64,000 nt of DNA from Phlebotomus papatasi (GCF_024763615.1 NC_077223.1:2728001-2792000); one strand, 5' to 3'; shown: positions 21,501 through 33,990, counted from the first letter of the stretch. A program made the numbers and translations. Notes: a model not told the origin generated them from the letters alone.

Positions 21501-24500
21501 AGATTAACCCTTCATCTATTGGTGTAAGTGATTATTTCTGAAAATCAATTTAACTGTGAGAAATCACACGAAATGTGAGTCATCAAAATTTCCCATTTTA
21601 GGCCATTTTTGCATTTGTGATTCTAGAACCTAGGAAAGAGGGGCTAGGTTGCCTATTTTTGCAGTGAAGATGAGGTTTATGATTATCTATCTAATGCCTA
21701 AGAAATGAGGAACTAGCACTTTTCAAACAAAGAGAAAACTTGGATTGTTCGAAGGCTCGCGCGTGCGAAGCATCCCTCACTTCCCCTATATTAGTTAAAA
21801 TATTCGTCTCTAATTGAAATGACAGGACATTCCTAGTAGTAAAAGTATCTAAAAATAGTGTAATAGTCCTTAAATCCTTTAAGGATAAGTCATTGACTTG
21901 AAAAGTAGGGGTAGCGAAAACCTTTGTAAAGTCTTGGTGAAGCCAAAACTATCCGACTTTTGTGTTGAATTATTCGTATCCTTTTTAGGATGTGAGGACT
22001 TATGATGAATATCCTGGCGATTTAACTATTCAAAAGTAGTTCGATATGAATTAAAACCCATTATTATCCCTCAAAGATTAAAAAATCCTAATTTGAAAAT
22101 AATTTGTATGAACGTGCATGTTCATCTTGAACACACTGATTTATGTTAATTATGAAATAACTGACCCTATGATGTTAAACTAATTGCCAAATATTATTGC
22201 AAATGTAAATAATTTGAATAAATATTTCGCCTGGTCGACCTGAGGAACCTAGGGTGGTCGAATAGAGAGGCGGTCGAATAGAGGATACTTTACCTTATAC
22301 TCATATTTCAAAAAATAAATAATTAATTTCGTATAAAAATGTATTTGTTTTTCAAAACTTGACCATTTTTGATGCGTCAAAAGTTTGTTGCCTTATCTGC
22401 AAAAGTAATTCAAAATGGTAAGACCCCAATGTTTTGCTGGAGATTGTTAGTGCAGGACGCGTTGTAATTTTCTATGATGACTACTTATGTTCATGAGTGC
22501 GTACATAATAGTAATTAAATTCTTTTTTAGTGGGTTATCGTATTTGTACTTTCGATTTACGGATGTAGTCGATTGATATGGAACGTGTGGAATAAATGGG
22601 ATCAGAGTCCAGTAATTGTGAGCTTTGCTGAGAAATCTACACCAGTTTGGCAAATCCCCTTTCCAGCTGTAACAATTTGTCCAGAGACAAAGGCCAAGAG
22701 TAAGTTCCTCAACTACACGGAAGCCTACCACATATTTCATTCAACCACGCCTGATGTTAACTTGACAGACGATCAGTGAGTAAAAAATTTTAGGATAAGC
22801 GAAAAAGCCAGATTTATCACTAGTTGTTATCTTGATTGTCCCGCAGAATTGCTCGATTAGAAGCCGTGTCTCAAGTTTGCGATGCTCATCTTATGGCTGG
22901 TGCTGATATCGGAGAAAACATTACAGATTACAAGTGTACAGAGTACTTAAGGGAAATGGCTCCAACGGCTGAGGAAATTCTATTCTTCTGCAAATGGAGA
23001 AATACCCCGGATACTTGTGAAGATCTTTTTACGGACATGCTGACTGAAGAAGGATTCTGCTATACCTTCAATGCTCTAAATTCTTCAGATATTTACCGAG
23101 AAAGCGCCATGCATGATGGATTTTTCTACCATACACACAACAAGACATCTGACTTCTGGACCCTGGAGAATGGATATACCCCTGAAGCCTCATTGACCCC
23201 CTTTCCTGTTCGTGTTCTAGGGGCAGGAGCCAGGGCTGGTCTATTCATCTTGCTTCGTTTATATGAATATGATTTGGATTACATCTGTCGCGGTCCAGTG
23301 CAGGGCTTTAAGATCCTCCTGCATACTCCTGGGGAGATTCCTCAAGTTTCCAAGCAATACTTCAGGGTTCCTCTCAATCAGGAAGTTGTAGTTTCGGTGA
23401 AGCCTAATATGATTACGACCTCTGAGGGTTTGAGAGGCTACTCGCCCAATAGGTAAGTTTAAATTTAATTGATTGCCATTAACATCTGGGAATTGACTTC
23501 AATTAAGATGAAAGCTATGGATTTTTTGAATATGAATCCGCTATCTATTTTAGAATTTCACAAAAGTTCTTTTCTCCAGAAATCCTTTTAGTAAAAGTGG
23601 CCAGTTGGGGTAAAAAATAACAAAAAAGCGAAGCAATTTCTGAGGTCTCACTGCGAAAAGAAACGTCATTATCATGTCTCGCCGCTTGTTGTTTGCATTG
23701 GTCAAACAATTTGCAGTCTTTTGTGTGTTTTTTTCTAAAATAGCTTGAAAAGCGCTTTTCTCGTTTTCTCACTTTTCTCGCAGAGAAAACGGTGTTTTAC
23801 AAAGGTGCAGATGAATAAATTTTCTATGAAAATATGTCCTCTAGGTATTTTTTCAAATTTACGAAAGCCCGTAATGAAGCGAATCAAAATATGATAATAC
23901 AAAACCAATGTCTGGTACTATTTGCCCCAGAATTTTCGGGAATAGTCACAAAATTACCTTTTAGAAATTGGCTCTATAAACGTATTTCCTTACAAAATAG
24001 AGGAAAGTTACTTTCACAAAGTTGTAGAGCGGTAAATTTCCTATAAAACTGCGCTAATTAGAGATTTTTGAAGCGCTCGAGTAGCTTGTAAAAAAATAAA
24101 ATATCAGTTTTGTGACTCTTTGCCCCAGTCTCCACTATAGTTAAAATGACACGGAAAATTCAAAAAGAAAATAATAATAATTTATTAAAAGAAAAAAAAA
24201 CCGTTAGGAATTTTAAAAAAAAGTTGTACATATTCAGAGATCGTAACTGTCAAAAAAGTGCCCAAACTATGCATATAGAGAGACACCACTGTAACATAAC
24301 TCCGACATCCACGTATTATCAAGTACAATTTACGAGAAAAGGAAACATTCTTGGAAACAGAGAAAGCTCATTTGGCGGTCAAAATATTCAAACATAGAGC
24401 TTTCGAATATAGATATTTTATGCGCCGAAAGATAGGCAAAAATGCACCGGGCTAAAGCTCAGAGCGCTCAGAGTGAAACTTTTATTTCGAAATAGAGGTT

Positions 24501-25605
24501 TCGAAACGAAATTCCCCGGTTTAAATGCTGCTGAAATGGGCATTAATGAGAAAAAAATCATTTTTTGAGGAAATTTATAATATCTCCAGAGTTACTTTAT
24601 GCGTTCTAATTAATGAGTTTTCTGCTCTGTTAAGGGTGCAAATGGTCGATAAAGTTGTACACTGAACAATTCCCTGATGCTTGTGGCAAATTTGCAAAGA
24701 AAAGCTCTTTAAAAAATAACTAATTTCTTCTTTTTCCTCATCCTATTTATTTTTCTTATAATTTTTTTTTTGAATTTGTTTTTGGGTTCCTTTTTTGTTG
24801 CTTTTTTCTTTTTTTTCTGTTTTTCTTCGTGTTTTGCATCTTGGTTTCTGTTTTACTTCAAATCAAATGCGAAAGGCGGCAGTGCTTCTTCAACCATGAG
24901 CGATACTTGCGCTTCTTCAAGATTTACACTCAGCAAAATTGTGAGCTAGAATGCCTTTCCAATTACACTCTGGGCCAATGTGGATGCGTCAAGTTCTCCA
25001 TGCCACGAGATTCAGAGACCCCGATCTGCGGTGCAGCCAATATTCAGTGCTACAACGACGCTGAGGATCAACTATTGCAGAGGGAGATCAAGGAGGGCCT
25101 TCAGGATTCTGGGCTTAATGTTAAGGGTCAAACTCAGTGCAATTGCCTTCCTGCTTGTACGTCCATCGTGTACGATGCTGAGATTTCCCAAGCGGACTTT
25201 GACTGGGAGAGCTTATTTATAGCCTACAAAAGCCCCCTTGATGAATTTCCCGGGTAAGAAGTCAACCTCAATGAATTCCAGAGTGGTTTTCTAAACTCTG
25301 TCAATTTTCCCAGAGCCCAACTAGCCCGCTTGTCAATCTTCTTCAAAGAAACCCAGTTCATAACCTCAAAACGTTCTGAACTCTACGGTCCTACAGACTT
25401 TCTAGCCAACTGTGGAGGTCTCTTGGGATTGTTTATGGGTGTATCTCTCCTCAGCATTGTTGAGATTGTCTACTTCTGCACCATCCGTCTGATTTGCAAT
25501 CTCAGTACCCGCAAACGTAGGAAGGCATCCCTTGTCAACAATCCAGGAATTGTTGTTGTCGCACCGAGTAAAGTCAGTCCTTCAGATATTCACGCCACAA
25601 ACTAA
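18530..25605 (+). CDS. Pickpocket-type DEG/ENaC sodium channel subunit, gene C
   Basis: Five exons: 18530-18790, 22531-22775, 22847-23452, 24876-25253 and 25314-25605 (phases 0, 2, 2, 2), 593 residues. Each join keeps frame and alignment with genes A and B. Exon 1 ends inside the pre-TM1 block (STIHGVKYLGERRRPWMERAW), carrying the HG motif. Exon 2 gives TM1 (VIVFVLSIYGCSRLI) and IPFPAVTICPE. Exon 3 gives the central ectodomain with CYTFNAL. Exon 4 gives the cysteine-rich part (CELECLSNYTLGQCGC, CNCLPAC). Exon 5 gives TM2 with LGLFMGVS, a GxS filter, and a short basic tail. The acceptor of exon 4 is the first AG after a long pyrimidine tract (AAAG). Intron 1 (3.7 kb) and intron 3 (1.4 kb) are largely transposon sequence. 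Function is inferred from the family: a plasma-membrane cation channel subunit in sensory or osmoregulatory cells. Confidence 0.9.
19930..20470 (-). mobile_element. GC-rich block, possible LTR fragment
   Basis: The minus strand carries TATAAATAG (near 20447) and AATAAA (near 20424) about 25 bp apart, then a GC-rich stretch with several short palindromic motifs. This is like an LTR promoter and polyadenylation region, but no TG...CA ends, primer site or coding remnant were identified, so the class is uncertain. Confidence 0.3.
20822..21786. mobile_element. TA-GGGGAAGTGAGGGATG element
   Basis: 965 bp with nearly perfect 27 bp ends: GGGGAAGTGAGGGATGGTTC and gcgaagcatccctcacttcc, TA on both sides. 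No coding capacity was seen. Nested within the larger composite element of intron 1 of gene C. Confidence 0.8.
22370..22435 (+). mobile_element. Tc1-like end fragment
   Basis: tgcgtcaaaagtttgttgcc matches the subterminal repeats of the Tc1-like element at 60805 and the fragment at 34298. Only a remnant. Confidence 0.5.
23558..24128. mobile_element. TTGGGGTAAAAARTAACAAAA element, copy 1
   Basis: In intron 3 of gene C. Left end ttggggtaaaaaataacaaa is mirrored at the right end by ttttgtgactctttgcccca. A second copy is at 49456-49988. The shared interior includes gtctcgccgcttgttgtttg and aaacggtgttttacaaag. Confidence 0.7.
24370..24535 (+). repeat. Fragment of the inverted-repeat family of 26.9-28.1 kb
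   Basis: Contains gagctttcgaatata, ccgaaagataggcaaaaatg and caccgg...taaagctc, which also occur in the arms at 26880-27297 and 27664-28127. In intron 3 of gene C. Confidence 0.55.
24724..24858 (+). promoter_or_regulatory. Long T-rich polypyrimidine tract before exon 4 of gene C
   Basis: About 130 nt of mostly T with C, without AG until position 24875. This explains use of the AAAG acceptor there. Confidence 0.5.
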
Positions 25606-25647
25606 ATCATATCATCACAATGTCACAAATAATCTCATATGAATTTC

Positions 25648-25653
25648 AATAAA
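25648..25653 (+). other. Poly(A) signal of pickpocket gene C
   Basis: AATAAA 43 nt after the stop codon. Confidence 0.65.
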
Positions 25654-25659
25654 ATATTT

Positions 25660-26779
25660 GAGAATTAAAGAGAATATACATATCTCAGAAAAGGACTTTT
25701 ATTTCTGAATTTATTTAAATTGAACTTGATTTTTAAAATTTTCTGTTATTTTTTTTAAGAAGATACACTTGAATCTCTTTTACTGCCGCTTTTATATTTT
25801 GACTTTGAATAAAATATATTAGGAACAAATTAGGTGTAAAATATATACTTATCGACGTTTGGTTTCAATCCCTTTCAACACCAAATTTTAACCTTTTCAG
25901 GTGTTGAAAATACACTCAAAATTGCATTTCCCAAAGCTCAAATGGTGTCAATATTTCTCTCTTATGTGTTAGTCCAAACCCAATTTCTACACGTATTTTC
26001 AGCCTCGCCTCCCAGATGCCTTTTTCTTGTATATACTAAATCATTGTAAAATATTTTTTTTACTCACCATTTTTTTGCTGGCCACTTTGATATTTTTAAT
26101 GACTGTATTTTTTTTTACTGACTATATTTTTACTGTCAATTTACTGTGCAATACATTTTAATTAGAAATTGAGGAAAGAAATAAACTTCCTTCTCTAGAC
26201 TTAGTCCTGTATAAGTAAAATTTAAAATTTTAAGATTTCGAAGTTTAAAGCGATTCGAGTAAAAAAAATCGGATAACAAAAATACAGAAAGGACAATGGG
26301 CAGAAATGTATGGGAGCTGGTCCAACCCTTCGCCAGAGATGGGACTAGGCCCATTTTATAGGTATTGGTGTATGACTTAAAAATTACCGAGACCCGAGTC
26401 AAAAAGAACTGTCAATCCTTGGGAAATTAACGATATCTTTCTGAAAATTCGTAACTTTGACAATTTATTACTCGAAATCGGCTTAACCGATCTTAATGAA
26501 ATTCTGGTCAAAGTCGACATATGACTTAAACTTTAAATAAATATTTTTAGATTTTCCCTATGACTTCTCCATCTGGTAGCTCCCATACAAACTATAGCCA
26601 TGTTTTAAAGCCATCGCACATTACATGGCAACAAAACGAAAACTTTTTTTGTTTTGTTCGGTACAGAAAAAAACCTCATCCGGAGAGAGTTCTTAAATCA
26701 GAAAGGTTATTACTGGGCGGGAGAATTACAGTACTCTGTGAAGACGGGACGAGAGTCTAGACAAATTTCCTTCAAGGCA
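25660..26779. other. Intergenic DNA after gene C
   Basis: AT-rich, with T-runs. No gene, RNA or full repeat copy was recognised; fragments near 26300 and 26570 share 'gggagct' motifs with opposite orientation. Confidence 0.4.
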
Positions 26780-28127
26780 TCTTTTATACGGGGGGATTTC
26801 GAAATGCACCTCACTGTGCTAAGCACCTATGGGTCTCGGGAAATCTCCCCTTGTGGTTCATTTCTATAAATTTCATTTTGGGAGCATCTAAACGGGGGGA
26901 TTTTAATTCGAAACCGCCATTCTGAAACAAAAGTCCCCCACTGAGCTTTAGACCGGTGCATTTTTGCCTATCTTTTGGCGCTTAAAACCTCCTTCTTCGA
27001 AAGTTCCATTTGTTTATGTTCGAATATTTTGACATTTCAAGCGATTTTAAATCACTTTTTTTAGTTTTTCAAGAGAAGTTTCGCTCGTGAACTATTTTTA
27101 AAGTTATCAAGAGTCGAAAATCAGGTGAAATAGGGTCACGGTATCGATCACTCTTCTGAATGTATCGTTTAATCTTTATTAGAATATGGTCGAATTGTTA
27201 AATAGACATCCTTAAATAGAAATAAGAAATAGTTAAATAGTATAAAGTTGATTTATAGAAAAATAAAAACTTAGGATATTTTCTTAATTTAGCAAAAATA
27301 TTGGCATAAAATCCTGAGGTAAGACGGTTTTGATATAGAAGATGGGTGCTCCATCTCCTCTTTCTTATAAAGTGTTCATCACCAGGCATAAATATTAACC
27401 TTACTACTCTAACAAATTCTTTGATTGTAAAACACTGTGTGATTGACGTTTGAAACGTTTCGAAATAAAATAGAAAGTCTTCCAGACTATCTATTTTAGT
27501 TAGAGCACACTTTGAGAATTTATAACAGACGGTGGAGAAAATTTATCTTAGGCATGAACCACTAGGGAGATTTCCCGAGATTCACCGGTGCATAGCACAG
27601 TGGGGTGCATTTCGAAATCCCCCCGTATAGAAGACACCTTTCAGTTCATTTTATGTAAATATTGTTGCTAAATTAAGAAAATATCCTAAGCTTTTATTTT
27701 TCTATAAATCAACTTTATTCATATACGTAAGGGTCTTTAAGTTCCTAGAAATTAGTTGAATATCTCTTTTCAGCTGACAAATTCTATAACTACACAAGGA
27801 TGTCTATTTAACAATTCGACCATATTCTAATGTAGATTAAATGATACATTCAGAAGAGTAATCGATATCGTGTCGGTATTTCACCTGATTTTCGACTCTT
27901 GATAACTTTGATAATAGTTCACGACAAAAAACATCTCTTGAAAAACAAAAATAAAGATTTGTAATCGCTTGAAATGTCAAAATATTCGAATATAAACAAA
28001 TGGAGCTTTCGAAGAGGGAGATTTTAAGCACCGAAAGATAAGAAAAATGCACCGGTCTAAAGCTCAATGGAGGACTTTTGTGTCAAAATGGCGGTTCGAA
28101 ATAAAATGCCCCCGTTTAGATGCTCCC
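26780..28127. repeat. Large imperfect inverted-repeat structure
   Basis: Left arm 26880-27297 pairs with right arm 27664-28127 (for example ttcgaatattttgacatttc against gaaatgtcaaaatattcgaa, and tggtcgaattgttaaataga). A second pair, 26780-26862 with 27551-27637, contains ggggggatttcgaaatgcac and its complement. The order is a-L-a'-L', not a simple palindrome, so two foldback elements overlap or are nested. No coding sequence seen. Confidence 0.75.
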
Positions 28128-28576
28128 TTTTTTTTCTTTTTCGCGCCACCAAAACCATCGAAACTATGTTTTTCCGGTTTACTCGGAAAACGACCCCTGC
28201 GATTTATTTTATTTTTCGATATTTTTTGAAGGTGGTCCAGGTGAACATTTCGTTCTAAAAAAGCACCATCTTGAATTTTTGAAAGAAAAAGGTTTTACTA
28301 CTTAGGGGGCATAATTTTTCAATTGATTTGGTTAAATTTGTATCTTTTTGGAAAGGTCTTGAAATCCGCAATAAATCGATAAAACATCCCTGAATAAATT
28401 ATCTTCCTCGTAGTTATATTTTTATTTGTCCGTATTGACTTAACTCATGCCAGTTAAAATACGGACTTCTTTTCCGATTTTGGATCTTGTAATGCTTTTA
28501 TATTGATTTATTAAATCAATTTAGCATTCTGCAAATTTCGGACACTTTGCCACCTTTTTTAAAATTATTATGTTTA

Positions 28577-28900
28577 CAGTAGACTTTCGATAATTCGGCT
28601 CTTTTAAGATCGGGCTACTTTTTAATTCGGGCAGCAGTTAAATTTGGAAAAAGTTTATCGACATTTTCTGAGTTTTCGAATGTAGATAATATTCTGAAAT
28701 TTGCAATGTTTCGTCTTAGTTATGATGTGATTTTACATTATAAAGGGGGTTTCATGAAATTTACCATAAAATATGAGTACTTAATATTAGTACGCGGAAG
28801 AACAAAAAATCGTTTCATTTCAAACAATTTGATGCCCGAATCTCTCTTAAATTCGGGTGACATTTCAGTCCGAAATGTCCGAATTTGAGAGAGTCTACTG
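28577..28900. mobile_element. Pogo-like MITE (CAGTAGACTTTCGATAATTC ends)
   Basis: 324 bp; left CAGTAGACTTTCGATAATTC, right gaatttgagagagtctactg, TA on both sides. Internal 'aattcggg' and 'cccgaat' motifs extend the inverted ends. Confidence 0.75.
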
Positions 28901-28902
28901 TA

Positions 28903-30889
28903 TGTGATTACTCAAAACCGATTTGTGAGTGCAGTTATATGTTCTTTACGTTATTTAAATATATTTTTATAAGTTTCATTTTAATTTTTATTTATCGTTT
29001 CGTTCACAGGTTTTCCCAAATAACAAATGCAATAAATAACAAATTTTTTCATCATCAATTGATAAGCATCTTTTCTAAAGAATTATCCTTAGTGCAGTAT
29101 CCATAAAATTAGCTTCATTGACGCAAAAATTCACCAGAATTCATTTCAAAAGCCCAGCTTTTCAAAAGATAAGTACCTCTTAAGCATTTCTATAGCAAAA
29201 TCAATAAGTTGTGCCAGTTGCGCGTGAGTTGCATGCAACTGTATTTGGTTGATGCCTCTACTAAGGTATAATTTTCAATTTTAAGAGCCCCATCAAATGG
29301 AAATTGTGAATTAAAAGTCGAATTTTGAGCTCGTTACTCGGTCTTGAGCTTCATAAAAATATTTATTTCAGCAATTTTCACTGGGAAAACTACTTTCCGG
29401 CTGGCAAATAAATTTCCACGTCGTGTTAAGGAAAAAAAAGTGCAGCAATAAGGAGGTAAAAAACATTTCCTCTGCTTTACTGTGGCTCACTTCTTGTTAA
29501 TTGCTAATTAATTTTGTACACAATTTGAGCTGAATAAATTCCAACAAAAGAGCGCTAAATTCCATTTTGCTTTTTCTAAGTGCAAAAGTTGAATTATATT
29601 TTTTTTTTTTGAGTAAAAATTGTTAAGAATTTTTTCCTGCAATTTCATTTGATGGTGAGGAATGGGAAAATTGGCAATTGGAGAATGTCAGAGTTGTTTT
29701 TCAATGCTTTTATTTCCGGGAAAAATTCAAGAGAATTTTATTCTGAATATAAAATAAAATGTAAATTGAGGGATTGTTTTGTAATGTTCTTTTCGAAGTT
29801 AATATACCTAGCAGAAGAATGGATGGGAAAATTATATCAAATCGGAATATTTGAATTTTTCCAGACACTTTCCACCCCAATGAGCTTTATTTACAAAAGA
29901 AAACTCTTGTGCTGCACTGCCAAATAAATTGGATGGTGTAAGTATTGAAAACTACCGAGGAAACAGTGAATATTCTAGGATTTTTTTTCTGGTGATTTGC
30001 CAATTTTCTGGTGAAATAAATGTGGGAATAGTGGAATATCAAGATGGGAAAATGCATGAAAATTCCAAAGACCAAGAGACCATGATTGAGGAATACTGTT
30101 CAGGGGAAAATTGTTGCTTGGTAGAGAATTAAATGCTTGGGAAAAGACGATAAATTATTTGTGCAGAGAAGCAACATTTTGAGCCTCATCTTCAATAAAT
30201 CATCAGCATTTTGTTTTCGTCCAACATGGAATTTATTCGTTCAACAATCTGCAATTGTTCCACTAAACATTTCCAAAGCATCTCCACCAAAAGGTCATCC
30301 CTCATCCCTCATCCAGAATATAATCCTCCAACAATTTTGCCACCAAAACACAATTCACTCAGGCAGAACATGAAAAGGGGAATAGATTGAATATCCTCCA
30401 CATGGGATTAATTCAAATAGAATAAATGCTGATAAATGACCCAATTGCCGAAAAAAAATTCTCCAACTTTCAAAAGAACAGGATCAGTAGCAGCAGAAGA
30501 GAAACAGAGAAAGAGAAATTTAAGAGAAGCATATGACTTGGCTGGAAATCAAATCCACCTTCAAATACTAATAGTTTGTATACACTGGACTGCATCGTGA
30601 GATTGGATACGTCGCTTTAAGAGCAAATACTGCTGAAATTGTTCATTCACTCTTCTGGAAAACTGATCCTATTGTACTCACATAATTTTCTGTTCACAAT
30701 GCTCTCAGTATCATACACAGAGGAAAATATGCCACTAAAAACAAGAAAAATCACTCTAAAAATAGGCTAAATTTTTCTCCAAGCAACTAACTTTCTTATT
30801 TTTAGAAAGAATTCTCAAAATTTCCTAAAATTACACTACTTGGTACAAGAAAATATTTCTGAAAACTTTCTAAAAATACTCCCTGAATT
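28903..30889. other. AT-rich intergenic DNA
   Basis: Nothing recognisable as a gene, RNA or known repeat. Several 60-90 codon frames have no protein-like composition. Sequence is not obviously repetitive, so it may be old unique intergenic DNA. Confidence 0.4.
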
Positions 30890-31089
30890 TTTTGTTCATT
30901 TGGGATTGATTTTAGAAATTAACCGATTGATATTAGAAGTTTTATAAGATCAATTCTAGAAACCTTCAGTTTGATTTTAGAAACTAAATACTTACCTCTA
31001 GGAATTTTCGGCTCGATCTTAGAAATTTCGTGGGATGAATTCCAGAAACCTCCCTTAAAACCACCTGGGTTGAATTTAGAAACTATATA
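30890..31089 (+). repeat. ttgattttagaaa degenerate tandem repeat, part 1
   Basis: Repeats of 'ttgattttagaaattt/cct' with 25-45 bp period. The last unit, cctgggttgaatttagaaac plus tata, recurs at 34049-34080 after a 3 kb block of transposons. Confidence 0.55.
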
Positions 31090-32176
31090 GGGGAAAGGCT
31101 CATAATTTTGTCCAGTTCCTTATTTTGGACACTTTGATCATAAAATTGGACACTACAAATAAATTGATTAAAATGATGGATTTTTATTCCAATATTTGAT
31201 GAATAATTAATTCTATCTAAATATTTGTTCTTTTTGGAAGATTTTAACACTAAATACGTTAAATTTTGAATATGATTTGAGTTGAAATTGCTTTGTTGAA
31301 AATTCAGTGTGAGCAATTTCTTACGAGAAATATGACAGAACTTTGTGTTTACTTCAGTCTTATTTAGCTGTGATGAAATAATAACAATGTTTCTTCGCTT
31401 TTTTTGAGTGATAATATTGAATATTCATTGAATATTGTGTTGATTCACGTTAGTGGTGATTTGTACATTTGACCTAAAGTGAGATTTGCCTTGTGAATTA
31501 GATTTTTCGTGTGAAAAATGGGAAATTTTTTAGGACATTCACCAGTGAGGTGATGGTTCTTATTTTGGACAGGTGTTTTTCTCACGAAATTTCGAAAAGT
31601 TTTAGCTTTTGTTATGACTAGGTTGGACAAATACCTGGAGAAACAAAGGAGCATCATCTCTACGAAAGAGATGTAGCGAGAAATGCCTTGGAAGGCTCCC
31701 GGAAAGGCCAGGGAATGAGCGAATCCGAACATACTTGGAGTACCGAAGTCAACTCACTTTAATGAATGATATGGAAAGTTTCCGGGCTTCTTGTGATATT
31801 GTACATTTCCTTTACATGAACAGGAAGAGAACTTGGTAAGATTGGTTCATGAAATGAAGAACAATGGGCATCCTATTGAGGCGGATTAGCTGTCCAAATT
31901 TACAGCCAAGTTGTCCAAATTAATAACCAAGTTGTCCAAATGAATAACCAAGTTGTCCAAAATATGAGCCAAAATCTCCTCTACATATCAATTCATTTTT
32001 AAACTTATTAAAATTAATTTTAGTAAAAATAAGACGATAAATAGCTTGCTAAGTTTCAGAACAACATTTCTGAAAAGAGAGTAACAAAAAAGTCAATTAG
32101 TATCGAAAATATCGCACTTCAAACTTGGAACATTGATGATTATAAGCAAACTGGTCAACATTATGAGCCCTTACCC
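31090..32176 (+). mobile_element. Decayed Tigger/pogo-like element (GGGGAAAGGCTCATAAT ends)
   Basis: Ends GGGGAAAGGCTCATAAT and mirrored attatgagcccttaccc, TA on both sides; 'gtccaaa' is repeated near both ends. On the plus strand about 31660-31880 a frame-broken coding remnant reads YERDVARNALEGSRKGQGMS, then GVPKST, then EENLVRLVHEMKNNGHPI. This order matches the pipsqueak helix-turn-helix and start of the CENP-B-like domain of pogo/Tigger transposases. Frameshifts and stops show it is inactive. Confidence 0.7.
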
Positions 32177-32182
32177 TACTTA

Positions 32183-33990
32183 TTAGGTGAGATTCTTAAC
32201 AAAATCTCACCTACTATAATCCTAACAAAATTTCATGTCGTCCGATCGACCTCAAATTTGGCCAAAATGTGTTTCGCCACTTCCTGATTCCAAATATATA
32301 TGTGGCTAAGTTACGTTCCCGGCCGGCCGGCCGCTCTTTGGAGCTTAATAGCTCCTAAACTAAAAAAGATATCGACTTGCGGTTTTCGGCAAAGGTTATA
32401 TATCGGGTGAAAATTGCAACTTGGTGCATAGACCCCCCACCCCCCACCCCTCCTTCCGCCATTTTGAAGACCCCCCTTTTTTTGTTTTCTCAATAGCTCC
32501 GCCCCTATGGCATCGAGCGGGCTCAAATTTTAGTATATTATAGCTGGGCCTTAGAGCTTTCCATCAATACCAAACTTAAGGTCCCCCGACCCCCCTGACC
32601 CGAGCTATAAGGGTCCAAAAAAAATTTCTTAAAATGGCCATAACTCCGGTTCTAATTGTCAGAATTTAAAAAGTGAGGGCTTTTTGGAAAGCTCTCGTGA
32701 AATGCCACTTCCCCTTCTAACATCGCAAGTTCATAAAACCACCGCTAGGGGCGCTTTTTTTAAAAAGAAAATTTTTAAATCTTAAAAGTTAAATAACTCA
32801 AAAATTCCATTGTGCATCGGGCTGAAAATTTAGTATGTTGTAGCCGTTGATTATACCTATCAAACAAAAAAAACCTTAAGTCGATCCATAACCCCTGACC
32901 CGAGCTATAAGGGGTCAAAGTTCGAACATTGACCGGCCTCTATCTCCGGTTCTAATTAACATAGCGACCTAAATTTTACCTTTTTGGTTTCGTCTCGATG
33001 AGCACTTTCAGATGGAAGTTCAAAAAGTCACCATAGGTGGCGCTGTGATAGCGTCAAAATTCATCGAAATTCAAAGTCACTTTTCTCAAAAACGGCATTG
33101 TGCAAGTTAATGAAATTTTAGTATGTTGTAGTCCAGTCTAGGACGTTTCCAAAATGGTGCGTATGCGCGCTGTGGTTAAAACAGAACCGGAGATATGAGG
33201 GGTCAAAGTTCACAAAATTCAAAAAATCATATCTCCGGTTCTATGTGACCGATTTTGATGAGTGAGGGCTTAAACGAAAGATCTCACCAAATGCTACAAC
33301 TTTCTAGAATATTTGAACTTCGTGGGACCAACACCAGGGGCGCCACAGTCGAAAAACCTATTTCAATATCACATAACCTCAATTATCTCGACTGTCGCTA
33401 AACCGATTTTGATGATTACTTCAACATAATTGTAGAGCACATTTGTCTCTACATTTCGTCCATACATCATTTTCCGCTCAGACTACGCTATCACTCCGAT
33501 TTTGCCGTTTAAGTGTGAAAAAATTGATTTTTCCAATAATAACGCTTTGAAATCACTCAGATGCCAATTTGACTGCCTCTACTCCACCGAGACACTTAAA
33601 ATAGGGGTTTAAATGGAAAGTCCCGCAAAATACAACAATTCTTTGATTTATTTGAAGTTCAATAAATGAACACTTGGGGCACTCTGGATGAAAAAACGAG
33701 TTAAGAAACAAAAAACCTCGCTTATCTTGGCTTCTGAGTAATCGATGAGATCATGTTCTATGGGAAAATTATAGAGAACATTCTGGTCTACATTTCATCC
33801 ATATATCACTTTTCTATCAGTTCATCCAAATCCTTGATATTTTGGTTTAAATACAAAATTTGTATAATTTCACGAATTTGATTCAAGATAACTGAATGGC
33901 GTCTCCCAACTTCAGCTCTAAATCGAATTTGCATGCACTCCGAGTTAGCTCACGTTAAGAATCTCACCTACATAAGCCGGTTAGGATTAT
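32183..33990. mobile_element. 1.8 kb element with 290-300 bp internal repeats
   Basis: The ends share ggtgagattcttaac and ataatcctaac in inverted orientation (32186-32225 against 33950-33990), though in different order. Inside, the string ctccggttcta recurs at 32644, 32944 and 33233 (spacing 300 and 289), each followed about 100 bp later by a 'GGGGCGC/GTGGCGC' motif (32750, 33035, 33338); further weaker units follow. No coding capacity was found. Superfamily not assigned. Confidence 0.6.

Larger units (their letters stand above)
19130..22295. mobile_element. Composite AGGTAAAG-ended element in intron 1 of gene C
   Basis: Ends AGGTAAAGGACCCTATGTCG and mirrored 'cgaatagaggatactttacct', each next to TA, related to the short MITEs at 866, 37579 and 60442. 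The subterminal motif 'ctcgacca' occurs repeatedly near the left end and 'ggtcgaa' near the right. It contains the nested element at 20822-21786 and a GC-richer block at about 19930-20420. Whether the two ends belong to one insertion is inferred from orientation only. Confidence 0.5.

Noticed and set aside
23545..23772. 75-codon minus-strand frame in intron 3 of gene C
   Set aside because: It lies inside a dispersed element with a second copy at 49456-49988 where the frame is not kept.
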